This document shows positions 21,869-33,857 of a stretch of DNA of 64,000 nucleotides, piece by piece. The position numbers and the translations under genes are program-made. The stretch's first letter is position 1. Each line of letters starts with the position of its first letter. The DNA lies in contig KK106986.1 in the NCBI GenBank assembly GCA_000611775.1, forward strand, positions 558,001 through 622,000, in the 5' to 3' direction. This stretch comes from Umbilicaria muhlenbergii (Eukaryota > Ascomycota > Lecanoromycetes > Umbilicariales > Umbilicariaceae). Under the pieces are notes generated by a model. It made no database searches and was not told where the DNA came from. It saw only the letters and a list, made by a program, of their open reading frames with translations.

Positions 21869-22663
21869 ATGTTCAGCATGTATGAAACTGTTCTATTTCT
21901 TGCTTTTACCTTGCAATTAATCATCCTAGACAATCTCACAGCCGCAACCCCATCCTTCAGCATCAACATCACCGATACCACCGGCAAAAACATCTCAGCT
22001 GACATCGACGTCCTCCACCATCGATCCTCCCTTCCATTCAGCGACAACGACAACAACAACGAGAAAGAACTCAGCGCCACCAGATCCTACGCCGTCAACT
22101 TCTGCCCCGCAAACAAAAGTATTCCACAACTCCTTATGCCGTCACCAACGAAGCCTTCAGGCCTACGATTGCATCTGCGATAACATAATAAACCCACTGC
22201 TCGGCACCTACTTCTGGCCCGGCAACTGCCCCCAAAACTATCTCTGCGTTCAAGGTCGAAAAAAGGGTCGACCACGCCATGGCATTCTGCCTCTCCCAAG
22301 AAGATTTCGTCGAGCTGGGCCGACTCGCAAATCAACCCCAAACCCAACGTCGGCGCTTCGCAAGCCGGGCTGCCATGAACGGGTGGAGGTTCTTCGCAGA
22401 ACGATCTTGAAGCTATCCTGGCCACCCGGGACGGTCTGCGTTCCCTCACCGCCTCGAGGCTTCAGATCGAAGCGCAGAAATCCGTCAATGTGCATGGGAA
22501 TATTCGGTGGCAGACTCTGCCGGGTGGGCTGAGTCAGTGCGGGAATTGCGAGAGTTTGAGCGTGGATCCCGTGCCGGACGGGACGCAAAAGATTGCTTTG
22601 AACGACATCATGGAGCCGGGCACAACCGGGAAGCTGTTTTTGGGGTCGTGGATTCCGTCATGA
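21869..22663 (+). pseudogene. Secreted cysteine-containing protein interrupted by three +1 frame changes
   Basis: A signal peptide is clear at the start (MFSMYETVLFLAFTLQLII). Four coding-looking segments follow without a gap, in successive frames. Frame changes are needed near 22115-22119 (A run), 22257-22265 (A6 run) and 22379-22386 (G run), each equivalent to one extra base. Because three +1 shifts sum to zero, the last segment returns to the original frame and ends at TGA 22661-22663. Segments contain spaced cysteines (NFCPANK, SLCRHQ, YDCICDN, GNCPQNYLC, AFCLSQ, SQCGNCES), as in small secreted proteins. I do not know the family. Either the allele is a pseudogene or the assembly has homopolymer errors; all three sites are at homopolymers, which favours the latter. 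Confidence 0.55.
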
Positions 22664-23234
22664 GTCATAGGCGAATACGGGAGATGGACGGAGTGTAAGT
22701 GATGGGCAAATGAGGGCGAGGGATGGAGATTGAGGACGGGAGAGGTGGATTCTTGTCCGAGCTCGAAGGATTGAGTAGGGTAGTAGTGCTGAACATTGGT
22801 GCCGCGGCGCGCGTGATAAGAGTCCCACCACCGCGATACGGGCTCCGGCAGGCCAAGGAGGCCTGAGCGGGGCGGCACGTGGGCCGATGATAGCTCAAAA
22901 TCCGAAACCGACTTCGATAGCAGGCAAAATGTCAAGGTAAGTAGCAGCTTCAGAGCAAAGAAATTCGGGAGATCATTGGCAGCAATTTGACCACGAACCG
23001 CACACTACCGTCCAGTAAAGGCGAGAGTGTCGTGTTAGAGCCTAGTAACTTCAACGTTGAGGACATGTACATGGAAACAACAGAATGTCGAGGGGGCGCT
23101 CCTCATCAGGCTGAGAGTTCCCGAGATGTCTCAGACCTGCCGTACCACATCAGATTATCAATGTAACATATCCTCAAGGCTTCCATTTATGCCGTTCGCG
23201 GAAACATTGCGTTCGAGAACGGAGAAGCTTTGCT
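22664..23234. other. Intergenic
   Basis: 3' flanks of the plus-strand secreted gene and the minus-strand SDR gene. No coding sequence or structured repeat recognised. Confidence 0.4.
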
Positions 23235-24101
23235 CTATCCGGTCGAATCCACTATTCCCCCATCCACAACTATTTCCTGACCAGTAATATAACGCGCCTC
23301 TTCGCTGGCGAGGAATAGCGCCGCATGTGCAACGTCCCAAGCATCGCCCCTTCGCGCAGATTAGGAATCACTCGATATGTAACCCCTCCAAAGATGGAGC
23401 ACTTACATCCTTCCCATAGGTACTTGAGCGTCTCTCTTCTTACAGAACCCCTCATAATCTCCCCCGGCGTACTTATCGGCCAGCATCTTCACCAAAGGCG
23501 TACTGATCAAACCCGGCACCACAGTATTGAGCCTCACCTTCTTGGGAGCATAAATAACCGCAGTAACCTTGGTGAATTGAATGATTGCAGCCTTGGCTGC
23601 CGAATATGCAACTTGCGGTTTTCCAATATATCGAAGACCGGCAATGGAAGAGATGTTGACCACGCTACCGCCCGACTCCTGCTTTTCCATGATAGGGAGC
23701 ACGAGATGGCAGTAGAGATAGACGCTCTTTAAGTTGACATCCATCTGCTTGTCCCAGACCTCCTCGCTCAACTCTGCTGGCCCGCCAGGTTCACTCCGCC
23801 CTACGTTGTTGACAAGAATATCGATCCGACCATGTTTGGCCATGCAAGCGTCCACTACATCTTTACATGAAGCCGAAGAGGTGGCGTCACCGTACATCAC
23901 TGAGATCTCACGCGACGGTGATTCTGCGCGGATCTGAGAAGCAGCGCGCTCGGCTGCATTGAGGGAGATATCGCAGCCAAAAACCACGGCACCTTGGCGG
24001 GCGAAGAGTGTCGCTATTGTAGTGCCGTTGCCCCAGCCTTCACCGATACAGCCAATCCCAGTAACCAAAGCAACTTTGCCTGTCAAGTCATGTATAGGCA
24101 T
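23235..24101 (-). CDS. Short-chain dehydrogenase/reductase
   Basis: Exons 23407-24101 and 23235-23349, intron 23350-23406; 269 residues, the usual SDR length. The Rossmann motif is TGIGCIGEGWGNGTTIA, an expanded form of TGxxxGxG. GCDIS after the second strand suggests NAD preference. NNVGRSEPGG, the catalytic Ser (NISSIAG) and Tyr-x3-Lys (YSAAK) are intact, and PMGRM joins GDAWDVAHAALFLASEEA across the intron, ending ITGQEIVVDGG. The ATG at 24101 (MPIHDLTGKVALVTG) fits the fold. The frame is open upstream to 24320, but that stretch is not SDR-like and abuts the UTP15 stop. Substrate unknown. Confidence 0.9.
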
Positions 24102-24319
24102 CCTGTAGTAGGGATAACGAACGAGGCGAGCAAGGCCAGGATGGACGTCAGAGTATGTGTAGCCAACGTGGAAGCTCGATCTCTTTTTTCGACTACTTAT
24201 CAAATGTGGGGTTTCATGACGGTGAATCAATGTCCCGAGGTCGGAATTACTTCCGCTGCCGTCATCGTGGGCGAGAAATTGTATTTGAATCGTCGTCTTT
24301 TCGGCCGACTTTGAGGCCA

Positions 24320-25930
24320 TCAGGAAATTTCAGTCCCGTTGTCGTTGAGCATTCCAAGCATCCCATTGGTTTGCCAAGCCTGATGCGCTCTTTCCACTTC
24401 TAGTCGTACACGCTGATGAAGTCGTTTCATCAAGCCGTCGATTTCCGGAGATTGGCCCATCTGCGACGAGTAGAGATCCAGGATGAGCATCCCAACATCT
24501 ACACACATCGGTACATATCTTGAGTCTGTGACAAACTTGCAAACCCACTTAAGGATCGGCTGCAGGGAGACATCGTCGCGATTTGAGAGAGCTGTCCGCA
24601 TAGCTGAGCGGTGCCGAAGAGCAGTCAAGAGTGTCATGGTTGACATGAGGTGACCCTCGTCCAAAACTTGATCGAGGGCAGAGGTGTATTTCCCTTTCTG
24701 CAGTGACCGTTCCCATCTGGCCACTTTCTTCGATTTTCCCCTGGCATTGCCTTCGATTATGATGTCCGCTCCTTCACCAGTGAAGTCTCGACCTCTGAAG
24801 CGCTTTCCCCAGCCCCTGGGCCTCTTCTTAGCCGTCTTCCTATCCAGCTCTTCTATGTTTCCTTCAATCAGAGCCTGCATCTCCTTCTGTCTTTCGCGCT
24901 CCTTGACCTTCTGCTGGCCTGAAAGTCGTGTTTTGATTGACAATAAACCAGACTGCATTCCCACAGCTAGATGCCTATCTTCCCGTGCAAGTCCAGAGCT
25001 AATGACACTCAATGAGAGAATGGGAGACGGGTATTTCGACCCAGCTACCACATTCCATGCAGCCGTCTCGAAGATCTTCAAATGTCCATCCAAACCTCCA
25101 CTAACCAGCCTGGTACCATTCGACGCTAGGCATAGAGATGTCACTGTCTTTTGGTGGTTCCGGAGTAGTTGCAAAGGACGCCCGGCGACCAAGTCGAGCA
25201 CCGAAATCTGGTTGTCTGCCGCGGCTAGTACAGTGGTTCCCGACGGCATGGGTAGTACGCTTTCCACAGGTGCAGCATGCTTGAATGTCATCACAGCCCT
25301 GGCTGAAGTCCTAGGATCCCAAATTTTGACTGTCTGGTCGTAACTCCCAGACACTACCAAGCTTGAAGCTTGTCCCGGCATGAATGCCCCAGACCTCACA
25401 TAATCTTGGTGTCCCACAAACATCGTAACACTGTCTTGACTTGGCAAGTCCCAAAGCCTGACAGTCCGGTCATCGCTAGCGCTCATCAAAGTCGTGAGCT
25501 CTGTTGGAGAAAATCTAGTCATCCATACGGGCTGTTTGTGCTCCTTCCAAGTCTTTAGAATAGCTCTCGAATTGACGTCAAATACTTGTATGGCACCAGT
25601 CTCGTCACCAGCGACCACGATACGGCCGTCGCGTCTAATCTCAGCGCAATGTGCAATGTCATCGAACCGAGAAATGGTCTTGATGAGTCGGCGGGTTCGA
25701 ATTGAGAAAATTTGCACTCGAGTACCTGTTGTAACGGCAAAATGATCCGAGGCTTGAGCGAGTGCATTCGAAGGTGCGGGCGGAAAGGACACATGAGTGA
25801 TGGGATTGTTTGAAGGTGAAGGTATGAGCAACTGGGACTTGAAAGTGCGCCAGTAGGTCTGCTCTGGTGTAAGAGGTGAAGGGCCCGGGGGCAGCTTCAA
25901 GGGCTGCAAAGAAGTGACGGGTGCGGCCAT
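24320..25930 (-). CDS. UTP15: U3 snoRNA-associated protein UTP15
   Basis: Single exon, 536 residues, matching UTP15 length. It is a t-UTP/UtpA component of the small-subunit processome, acting in nucleolar pre-18S rRNA processing and rDNA transcription. Residues 1-60 have the FKSQLLIPSPSNNPITHVSF lead-in. Seven WD40 blades follow, with clear GH..WD pairs (SASDDRTVRLWDL, GSYDQTVKIWDPR, SGGLDGHLKIFE). Then come a basic region (KKRPRGWGKRFRGRDFTGEG) and the helical UTP15 C-terminal domain (KYTSALDQVLDEGHL, ALRHRSAMRTALSNRD). The SDR gene lies 218 bp downstream on the same strand. Confidence 0.95.
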   Translation of the reverse strand: MAAPVTSLQPLKLPPGPSPLTPEQTYWRTFKSQLLIPSPSNNPITHVSFPPAPSNALAQASDHFAVTTGTRVQIFSIRTRRLIKTISRFDDIAHCAEIRRDGRIVVAGDETGAIQVFDVNSRAILKTWKEHKQPVWMTRFSPTELTTLMSASDDRTVRLWDLPSQDSVTMFVGHQDYVRSGAFMPGQASSLVVSGSYDQTVKIWDPRTSARAVMTFKHAAPVESVLPMPSGTTVLAAADNQISVLDLVAGRPLQLLRNHQKTVTSLCLASNGTRLVSGGLDGHLKIFETAAWNVVAGSKYPSPILSLSVISSGLAREDRHLAVGMQSGLLSIKTRLSGQQKVKERERQKEMQALIEGNIEELDRKTAKKRPRGWGKRFRGRDFTGEGADIIIEGNARGKSKKVARWERSLQKGKYTSALDQVLDEGHLMSTMTLLTALRHRSAMRTALSNRDDVSLQPILKWVCKFVTDSRYVPMCVDVGMLILDLYSSQMGQSPEIDGLMKRLHQRVRLEVERAHQAWQTNGMLGMLNDNGTEIS

Positions 25931-26243
25931 ACTATCTGATCATGGTATGGTATCTTGAAGATGACTTTTCGTCGTAGAAGACTGGGATAATTCGGATTCG
26001 AATTCTTCTCTATGAATTGCAGAGGTCGAACGACGGCCACTTTTTCTCTCGCGATATCTTAGCTTGCCTCGCTTGCGGTTCAGGTTTGCGCTAATTTAGC
26101 CTTAGCTCGATGTTTCAGCCTCCTCAGCCTTATTAAGTAATGAACAGGCTTCAGACATCTCGGGTTGGATTATCGAACGGGCAGCCGAGGGTTCACAAGA
26201 AGCATGGCTACGAACATCGATTGATCGCAAGATACAGCCATCG
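25931..26243. promoter_or_regulatory. Divergent promoter, UTP15 and DUF3253 gene
   Basis: 313 bp between two divergent start codons. No other feature seen. Confidence 0.4.
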
Positions 26244-26552
26244 ATGACCTCGTCGACATCAGCCTCTGTCGGACGCGCTGGCATTATTGAACACCATCTA
26301 GACCGGCTACTATCCACACGCCAACATCCCAAGACTATTTGTCCCTCGGAAGTCGCTCGCGCTCTGACTGCAGCTGAGCTGCGTGACAGTGAAGCCTCAG
26401 AATGGAGAGACCTGATGCCAGACATACGACGGAAGGTTTGGGAGAGGCGTGATCGTGGAGAGGTGGAAATATTACAGAAGGGCGAGGTTTTACCGGGAGA
26501 CATGGCTTTGGAGGACATCAAAGGGCCTCTAAGAGTGCGGAAGAAGCAGTAG
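26244..26552 (+). CDS. DUF3253 family small protein
   Basis: Single exon, 102 residues. It has the family pattern LLSTRQHPKTICPSEVARAL, then WRDLMPDIRRKVW, a short RGEVEILQKG segment and a basic end (RVRKKQ). DUF3253 proteins are small winged-helix-like folds of unknown role found in bacteria and fungi. An ATG at 26205 in the same region hits a stop after six codons, so the start at 26244 is preferred. The intact small family in a single exon is consistent with ancient transfer from bacteria, but the sequence alone does not show that. Confidence 0.85.
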   Translation: MTSSTSASVGRAGIIEHHLDRLLSTRQHPKTICPSEVARALTAAELRDSEASEWRDLMPDIRRKVWERRDRGEVEILQKGEVLPGDMALEDIKGPLRVRKKQ

Positions 26553-27008
26553 CACTTCTGACGGGCTGGACTGTTGTGTTTAGAAAGCAAGACACGACTT
26601 AAACACATAGAAATCAATGCCATCAGAGACAGCGGGTCACGTGGTCTTGAAAACGAACAGAATGGGCTCACTTTGCAGTTGACCAATGTCGCAGTATCTT
26701 ACACAACCCACTATATGCTACTATACATAGAGCAAAATACCACCATTCAGAGGAGGTTTGAAGCATCAGGAAACTCTTGAGAACTGGGGATGCATCGACC
26801 TGCTTCACAATAGATTTCCCTATAGCTCCCCTTCTGAGACTGCTTGTTAATCAGCCATGCCTTACTGCCTCCCCGAATCTTTCAGCCTCGAACTCGTATC
26901 CACGATCGCCTTCGCATTTGGGCAGACAGCACCGCTGCTTTGCATCATATCGCAAAACAGACCCTACTCTTTAGAACATCGTTGGTGAAGTGTATAAGAG
27001 TTGGGACT
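26553..27008. other. Intergenic, convergent 3' flanks
   Basis: No coding sequence or repeat recognised. Confidence 0.4.
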
Positions 27009-27689
27009 TTAGTCCACATCCATTACATCTCCTAGCTCGTCAACAGCTTCCGCTTCTAGCGTTCCGTTGCTGGCATGCAGTGTTGTCGGCTGTACTCGTA
27101 CATCATCGTCTGCCTCCTCGATCTCAATGGTGTTGACAGGCGGTGTACGCCCAAGTGCTGTTCGACTTTGGTTGCTTCGTCTTCTGACGCGGCGACGAAG
27201 CCTCCTGGCGATATCACCCAAGTCGTGAACCCCTAGAGGCTCTGTATGTCTACTCTGAGTGTCATTACCAGCACTTTGACTATGCGAACGCTTTCGGGTT
27301 CCCATCATCCATTGGTGCTTGCTATTCCAAAGCCAGGTTTGTGACCCTTCTTTCGTGTCGCTGTCGTCGCAGTGTAAGCTCCTAAGGCCCTGGATGAGGT
27401 ACTCATGTTGTGCTGTAGGATCTGGTGGCGTTGATGTCCTCGAATCCGGGTCAGACTCTTGCAAGCACAGATCTGGTGGTTCCTCATATTCGTCGGGCTT
27501 CAATACTTTTATGTCAGTGCCCTGCTCGAAATCTGCATCCGCAATTTCCTCAACCTCGATATCATTATCGTCATTGTGTGTGAGGGAATCCGCGAAGCTT
27601 GAACCGACACCAGAATGTCTACATGGACTCTTTTCCCCATCAAGAACTTTCACTACCAGAGAATCCTCCATAGCCTGATCGAATGACAT
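27009..27689 (-). CDS. Hypothetical acidic protein with Arg-rich nuclear signal
   Basis: One open frame of 226 residues with an ATG start (MSFDQAMEDSLVVKV). The composition is rich in Asp/Glu (DNDIEVEEIADADFEQ). An Arg-rich segment (ARRLRRRVRRRSNQSRT) may be a nuclear localisation signal. The protein ends with DELGDVMDVD. No domain is recognised. The length and even codon use support a real gene, but it could have further exons upstream. Confidence 0.55.
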   Translation of the reverse strand: MSFDQAMEDSLVVKVLDGEKSPCRHSGVGSSFADSLTHNDDNDIEVEEIADADFEQGTDIKVLKPDEYEEPPDLCLQESDPDSRTSTPPDPTAQHEYLIQGLRSLHCDDSDTKEGSQTWLWNSKHQWMMGTRKRSHSQSAGNDTQSRHTEPLGVHDLGDIARRLRRRVRRRSNQSRTALGRTPPVNTIEIEEADDDVRVQPTTLHASNGTLEAEAVDELGDVMDVD

Positions 27690-28640
27690 CGTGGAGGTTA
27701 TACTGAGTTGCTAGGAACTTTTGATCGGTCAGGATCCCCTTTGAAATCGAGGGAACGTCCGGTAACGCTTCTCATAGTAGTGTGCCTATCCGCTTGAGCA
27801 CATTGTTTGCGACGTTACGAATACCATGAGGAGCCACTGATAGGTGTGGTGCCCGGGATCATGGTACTGGAGTTCACATGTGGCAGAACCTGCTCCGGGT
27901 GAAGGCTGACGCGAGTCGAGAGAAGAAACAGCCTACCCCAAAGGAAGATGCAGTTCAGAAAAGTGCCGTTAGATAATTGTGCAGCTATTACAGAGACACT
28001 GTCATGTATACATAAGATGTGACAGCGAGACTATGTTTGTGTAAATTTAACCCTCGGCCTCTCTGAGACAAAGTGCGTAAAACGGGTGACAAGAGCAGAA
28101 AGATAGAGAACCTGCTGAAATAACCGTTCCAACAACTGTCAGCCTCGTGAAGGCATAGAAAGCATTGCAGACTAATGCCCTAAAAAGGTCCTTGCATTGA
28201 GGTCTGAAGGATATATCATAGAATGGTACATGTACATGACCCGGCCAAGAAGTGTGTAAAGTAGATTCGACGTACTTTACTTGAAATGGGGTTTACCGCA
28301 GCGCCTTCAAAATAGCCAACCCTTAACAGTCTACACACCAAGCTGAGAATTTATGCCAGTGTGAGAAAATTTGGGCCTGGAATGGGTTCTTATGCGGGGA
28401 AAGCCGCCGGCGGGATGATGGTGGGATCGCCAGCTTGAACTTTCGCTTCACAAAAGTGCTGTTGACACGAAGTGCACAACGAGTCAGGGGCTTGCCGCGA
28501 GCGCAACCAGCACCTCTTCAATACCGAGCGCGTTACTTCGCGAGCCTAGAGGATACAACATCAGCTAGGCACACAGCTCATTCGCCCCTGTATGCTAAGC
28601 TGCCAGATCTGGGAGGTTACCTCCACCCCCTACGCCTAAG
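27690..28640. promoter_or_regulatory. Divergent intergenic region upstream of alpha-COP
   Basis: About 950 bp between divergent genes. It is somewhat AT-rich in the middle (27960-28340). The frame from 28435 lacks an ATG and is not taken as coding. Nothing else recognised. Confidence 0.4.
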
Positions 28641-31600
28641 ATGCAGTCCTCCCCGAATATGTTGACCAAGGTATGAAGCTCTTCGAGGCTTTGGACCTCT
28701 TGCTAACGACACCAATCTAGTTCGAGTCAAAATCTTCAAGGGCCAAAGGCATCGCCTTCCACCCCAAGAGGTACGCTTTGCGGCATTCAGGCAATAATCA
28801 AAACGACTCCGCTGACACCTTGTAGGCCATGGATCCTGGTGTCGTTGCACTCCTCCACCATCCAATTATGGGATTACCGGATGGGCACTCTCATAGACCG
28901 TTTCGAAGAGCACGATGGGCCTGTTCGAGGGATTGATTTCCACAAGACGCAACCTCTATTTGTATCCGGTGGAGACGACTATAAAATTAAGGTCTGGTCC
29001 TATCAAACGAGGAGGTGTCTTTTCACCCTCAACGGTCATCTGGACTACGTGCGGACTGTTTTCTTTCACCATGAGCTCCCCTGGATATTGTCGAGCTCGG
29101 ACGACCAGACAATAAGGATCTGGAACTGGCAAAATAGGTCATTGAGTGAGTCGCTAGAAGGTTTAGAGCGTGATTTTGGGCTGATGTTGGATATTAGTAT
29201 GTACAATGACTGGGCACAATCACTACACTATGTGCGCTCAATTCCACCCCAAGGAGGACCTCATAGTCTCTGCATCATTGGATCAGTCGGTACGCGTTTG
29301 GGACATCTCAGGCCTGCGGAAGAAACACTCCGCACCTACGTCGATGACCTTCGAGGATCAGATGGTCCGCGCAAACAACAACCAGGCGGATATGTTTGGG
29401 AACACAGATGCGGTGGTTAAGTTCGTGCTCGAAGGCCATGACCGCGGCGTGAACTGGGTTGCCTTCCACCCCACCCTACCCCTTATCGTCTCGGCAGGTG
29501 ATGATAGATTAGTCAAGCTCTGGCGGATGAGTGGTGAGTTTCATACAGCTTGTCACTGCTGAATGAAATCGCTGACCCTTTCCAGAAACCAAAGCTTGGG
29601 AGGTCGATACCTGTAGGGGTCACTTTCAGAATGCCTCGGCCTGCCTTTTCCACCCTCACCAAGACCTCATCCTCTCGGTCGGAGAAGACAAAACAATTCG
29701 CGTCTGGGATTTGAACAAGCGGACTTCAGTCCAATCATTCAAGCGCGAGAACGACCGTTTCTGGGTTATTGCCGCCCATCCAGAAATCAATCTTTTTGCT
29801 GCCGGTCATGACAATGGTGTAATGGTATTCAAACTCGAGAGAGAGCGGCCTGCATCTTCAGTATACCAGAACCAACTCTTCTACATTACGAAAGAAAAGC
29901 ATGTGCGCTCCTACGACTTCACAAAGAACCTCGAATCGCCGTCAATGCTATCTTTGAAGAAACTGGGGAGTCCTTGGGTACCGCCACGCACTTTGTCATA
30001 CAATCCTGCTGAAAGAGCGATTCTAGTCACATCTCCGACCGATGGCGGAATGTACGAACTAATTAATCTGCCACGGGATGCCTCAGGTGCAGTAGAACCG
30101 ACAGACATGAAGCGCGGACAGGGCAACTCGGCTGTATTTGTTGCTCGCAATCGGTTCGCTGTATTCAATCAGGCGAGCCAACAGATTGACATCAAAGACC
30201 TTGCGAACTCTACGACAAAGACTATCAAGCCGCCTCTAGGTACTGTTGACGTGTATTTTGGGGGTACTGGTTGCCTCCTCCTGATCACTCCGACAACGGT
30301 GGTTCTCTACGACATCCAGCAGAAGAAGCAACTCGCGGAAGTTTCTGTTGCTGGCGTGAAGTACGTTGTTTGGTCTGGTGACGGTCTGTACGCTGCATTG
30401 CTAAGCAAACACAACGTCACGATCGTCACCAAAACCTTGGAGCAAGTCAGTACGCTACATGAGACAATTCGGATTAAGAGTGCTACGTGGGACGATGCAG
30501 GGGTTCTTCTATACTCTACCCTCAACCATATCAAATACACCCTGCTTAATGGGTATGGCAACTCCCTTTGATTCCAAAATAGATTACTAACATCCTGCAG
30601 AGATAATGGTATTGTCAGGACACTGGACCAAACTGTCTACCTTGTCCGGGTAAAGGCGCGTAGCGTCTACTGTCTAGACCGAGCCTCCAAACCAAAAGTG
30701 CTCAATATCGATCCCACCGAATATCGATTCAAGCTTGCGTTAGTCAAAAGAAACTATGACGAGATGCTTCAAATCATTAAGACATCGAGTCTCGTTGGAC
30801 AAAGTATCATCTCCTACCTGCAAAAAAAGGGGTACCCGGAGATTGCGTTACAATTCGTCCAGGACCCACAAACTCGTTTCGAGCTCGCTATCGAATGCGG
30901 CAACCTTGATGTTGCTGTTGAGATGGCCAAGCAGCTTGATCGGCCGAAGCTTTGGACGCGATTAGGCACTGAAGCTCTTGCACATGGCAACCATCAAATC
31001 GTTGAGATGACGTATCAAAAGCTCCGTAATTTTGACAAGTTATCATTTCTTTACCTTGCCACTGGCGACGAAGAGAAACTTTCTCGCATGGCGAAGATCG
31101 CGGAACACCGTGGAGACTTCACGTCCCGCTTTCAGAACGCTTTATACCTTGGAGATGTGGAGAACCGCATTCAGATGTTCCAAGAAATTGATCTCTGTCA
31201 GTATCTACCTAGGGCTTGACACACTGTGGCTGGGTGGTCATACGCTAATAGCTGATAGACCCTCTGGCCTACATGACTGCAAAATCGCACGGACTGGAAG
31301 ACGAATGCTCGGCAATACTGGAAGCTAGCGGATTGACAGAAGATCGGATTACACTCCCGTCTATGGGCAAACCGTTACGTACCCCTAAGCTGGTCGTACC
31401 AACGCAGAAAGCAAATTGGCCAGTAAAAGCAGCGTCACATTCCGTATTTGAAAAGGCATTACTCGGTGAGGCACCGAGCCCTGAGGACGATGCATTGCCA
31501 ACCTCGAACGGCTTTGGGCCCGGGAATGGCATAGAAGAGGAACAGGGCATTTCACAGAATGGTCATCTTGGTGAAGAAGACGAAGAAGATGCCGCAGGAT

Positions 31601-32670
31601 GGGATATGGGTGATGATATCAACGTCGAAGTTGAGAGCGATTTCGTGAATGTCGACACTGCCGAAGCCGGTGCGGGCAGCAGCGAAGCGGATATGTGGGC
31701 TCGCAATTCGCCAATCGCAGCGGACCATGTTGCTGGAGGATCTTTTGAAACAGCCATGCAATTACTGAATCGGCAGGTAGGCGCCGTTAGATTCGAGCCT
31801 TTGAAGCCTCGTTTCTTGGAAATCTATCAAGCCACAAAAACATATCTTCCCGCCAGCGCCGGACTACCGCCTCTCATCAACTACGTGCGAAGAACGGTGG
31901 ACGAGACAGACTCTCGAAAGGTTCTTCCCATCATACCAAGGGATCTTGAGTCAATCGTAAACGGCGATCTCCAGGAAGGATACGGAGCCATGAGATCTAA
32001 TAAGCTCGAGGATGGGGTGAGAACGTTCAGACGGATACTTCATTCCTTGATGGTCAATGCAGTGTCTTCGCAGCAGCAGGTCAGTGAAGCAAAGAAGATC
32101 ATCTCGACGGCTGCGGAATACGCCATTGCTATGTCTTTGGAGCTCGAGCGGAGGTCTACGGGCACGGAAGGAGAAGCCAATCTCAAGAGAAGTCTTGAAT
32201 TATCCGCATACTTTACAATCCCGAAGCTGGAGGTGGCACATCGGCAATTGGCCTTGATGGCTGCTATGAAGCTGGCGTTCGCCAATAAGAACCTGTCATC
32301 GGCTCTGAGTTTTGCCAATCGAATGCTAGCAAATGGTGGATCGCCGAAGCTACTGGAGCAGGTAAATCCTGCATAAGCATATTTGAGACTTAGTAGGAAG
32401 ATCACTAACACAGCGCAGGCGAAGAAGATCAAAGCCCAATGCGAACGGAGTCCACAGGATAAGATAGACATCGAGTTCGACCAATTCGCCGAATTCGATG
32501 TGTGCGCTGCGTCCTACACCCCGATTTACAGTGGTTCGCCGAGTGTTGCCTGTCCTTTCGACGGCTCGAAGTATCAGTCGCAGTATAAAGGTACAGTTTG
32601 CAAGGTGTGTGAGGTTTGTGAGATTGGTGCTCCTGCTAGCGGCATCAGGCTGTTTACTTCAGGCGCATGA
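28641..32670 (+). CDS. COP1: Coatomer subunit alpha (alpha-COP)
   Basis: Eight exons: 28641-28670, 28721-28770, 28826-29145, 29198-29533, 29586-30552, 30601-31196, 31259-32361 and 32419-32670. All phases match, giving 1217 residues, the normal length. It is the largest COPI coat subunit and acts in retrograde Golgi-to-ER transport and recognition of dilysine cargo. The N-terminal propeller carries [62 protein letters not shown] and [17 protein letters not shown] second propeller and an alpha-solenoid follow ([20 protein letters not shown], then [17 protein letters not shown]), then an acidic linker ([15 protein letters not shown]). The COPI_C domain ends with [20 protein letters not shown] and a Cys-rich [11 protein letters not shown]. 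Two frames that look separate (29711-30571 and 31273-32376) are exons of this one gene. Confidence 0.96.
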
Positions 32671-33354
32671 TGAAGGCATGTAGCATAGCAGATTAAAAGG
32701 TCTAAAAGGGAATAGAAGCCTCCGATGGTTCATCCGCTCAGTGGCTAGAGAAGAACTCCATGTAATGACATGACATACGTTTGAACAGCCAGACTGTGTT
32801 GGGATCAGGGTGTTTTCCCTACAGTGAATATTCGACCACGAAGGTGATCATAGCTCCACAAACACAATCATTAACCAAGCACTAGCAACGCCATTATCAG
32901 AAACTTAGGTCGCTCATGCATCACTCATTAGACCGCTTGTACTGCAGCCCCTCTCAATGCGTAGCACCTGATTAACAAATCCGAGGCGATATTAGCAACA
33001 AAAAAAGAACTCCTTCAACGCCGACAATCATGCGTTAATCTCCTCTTCTCAGGTCCTCAATCCTCAGGGATCAATCACAATCTGATTGCCCGTTCTAATC
33101 GCCGTTCCCCCAACGCCAAGGCCCAGCCTCAGTAGGCGAAGCCTAGGAATGCGGCGAAGCGGCCACGGCGGTTTGTCAGCCGCACCCCAGCCCTAAACAT
33201 AGCACCATGAGTGATATAAGACTTCTTCTCGCTCCAGACAGCAGACACCATCTATAACGCAACTTTTCCTCTCTTGCCCACCCCGGTTTTCATTCAACCG
33301 GCCTATCATTCCCGCCACATCTAGGCCCCTGACCTGCTCACGCGACCTCTCGCG
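32671..33354. other. Intergenic
   Basis: alpha-COP 3' flank and promoter of the next small gene. A pyrimidine-rich leader precedes 33355. No gene recognised. Confidence 0.4.
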
Positions 33355-33857
33355 ATGGCATCACTCACGAAGCTCTTCCCGCTACTCGCTTTGGTTGTCG
33401 TCGTCGCTGTTGCGGCGTTCGTCGGCTATGCGGTCTATACCGTCGTGAACGAAATTGCGGATAAGACGCAGCAGAAGATGGAGCAGAAGAATGTGGTGTT
33501 TACAAAGGACGGGATGAGAGTTGGGGTGAAGGAGGTTAGGAAGGAGAATTATGTTGATAAAGCGGAGAGGTGAGTTTTGTCCATTAGGTTGGATGTGTTT
33601 GGAGCCAGTGAGAGAGGTGGCGATATGGGGATTCGTGGAGGCAGAGGGAAGAGCAGATACGACACCTAGTGGTTATGAGTGGATGTGGCTGACTTATGTT
33701 TGTGTGATCTAGTATGCTTGTTAAGGCGTGGAACTTCTCTACTTGGCCGGCATATAAGAGTCGATTTTGGAACAAAGAAACGCAGCAATCGCAATCACAA
33801 GCAAGGCCACAGTCAAGGACCTTGTCGGTGTCACAGTCCCAAGCAAGAACACCGTAA
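33355..33857 (+). CDS. Small single-pass membrane protein, unknown function
   Basis: Exons 33355-33569 and 33713-33857, joined in phase by a 143-nt intron (GTGAGT..GATCTAG); 119 residues. Residues 5-32 (LFPLLALVVVVAVAAFVGYA) form one membrane segment. After it lies a charged cytosolic part (NEIADKTQQKMEQKN, then DGMRVGVKEVRKENYVDKAE). The second exon adds a Trp/aromatic patch (KAWNFSTWPAYKSRFWNKE) and a Gln/Ser-rich tail. Such small tail-less membrane proteins occur widely in ascomycetes, but I cannot name this one. The stop overlaps a strong GTAAGT donor at 33854, so a third exon is possible. Confidence 0.7.

Noticed and set aside
24102-24320. N-terminal extension of the SDR protein
   Set aside because: It is not SDR-like and ends at the UTP15 stop; the Rossmann fold starts normally from 24101.
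29711-32376. Several independent WD40 or helical genes
   Set aside because: Splice sites in matching phase join all of them into one alpha-COP gene of normal length.
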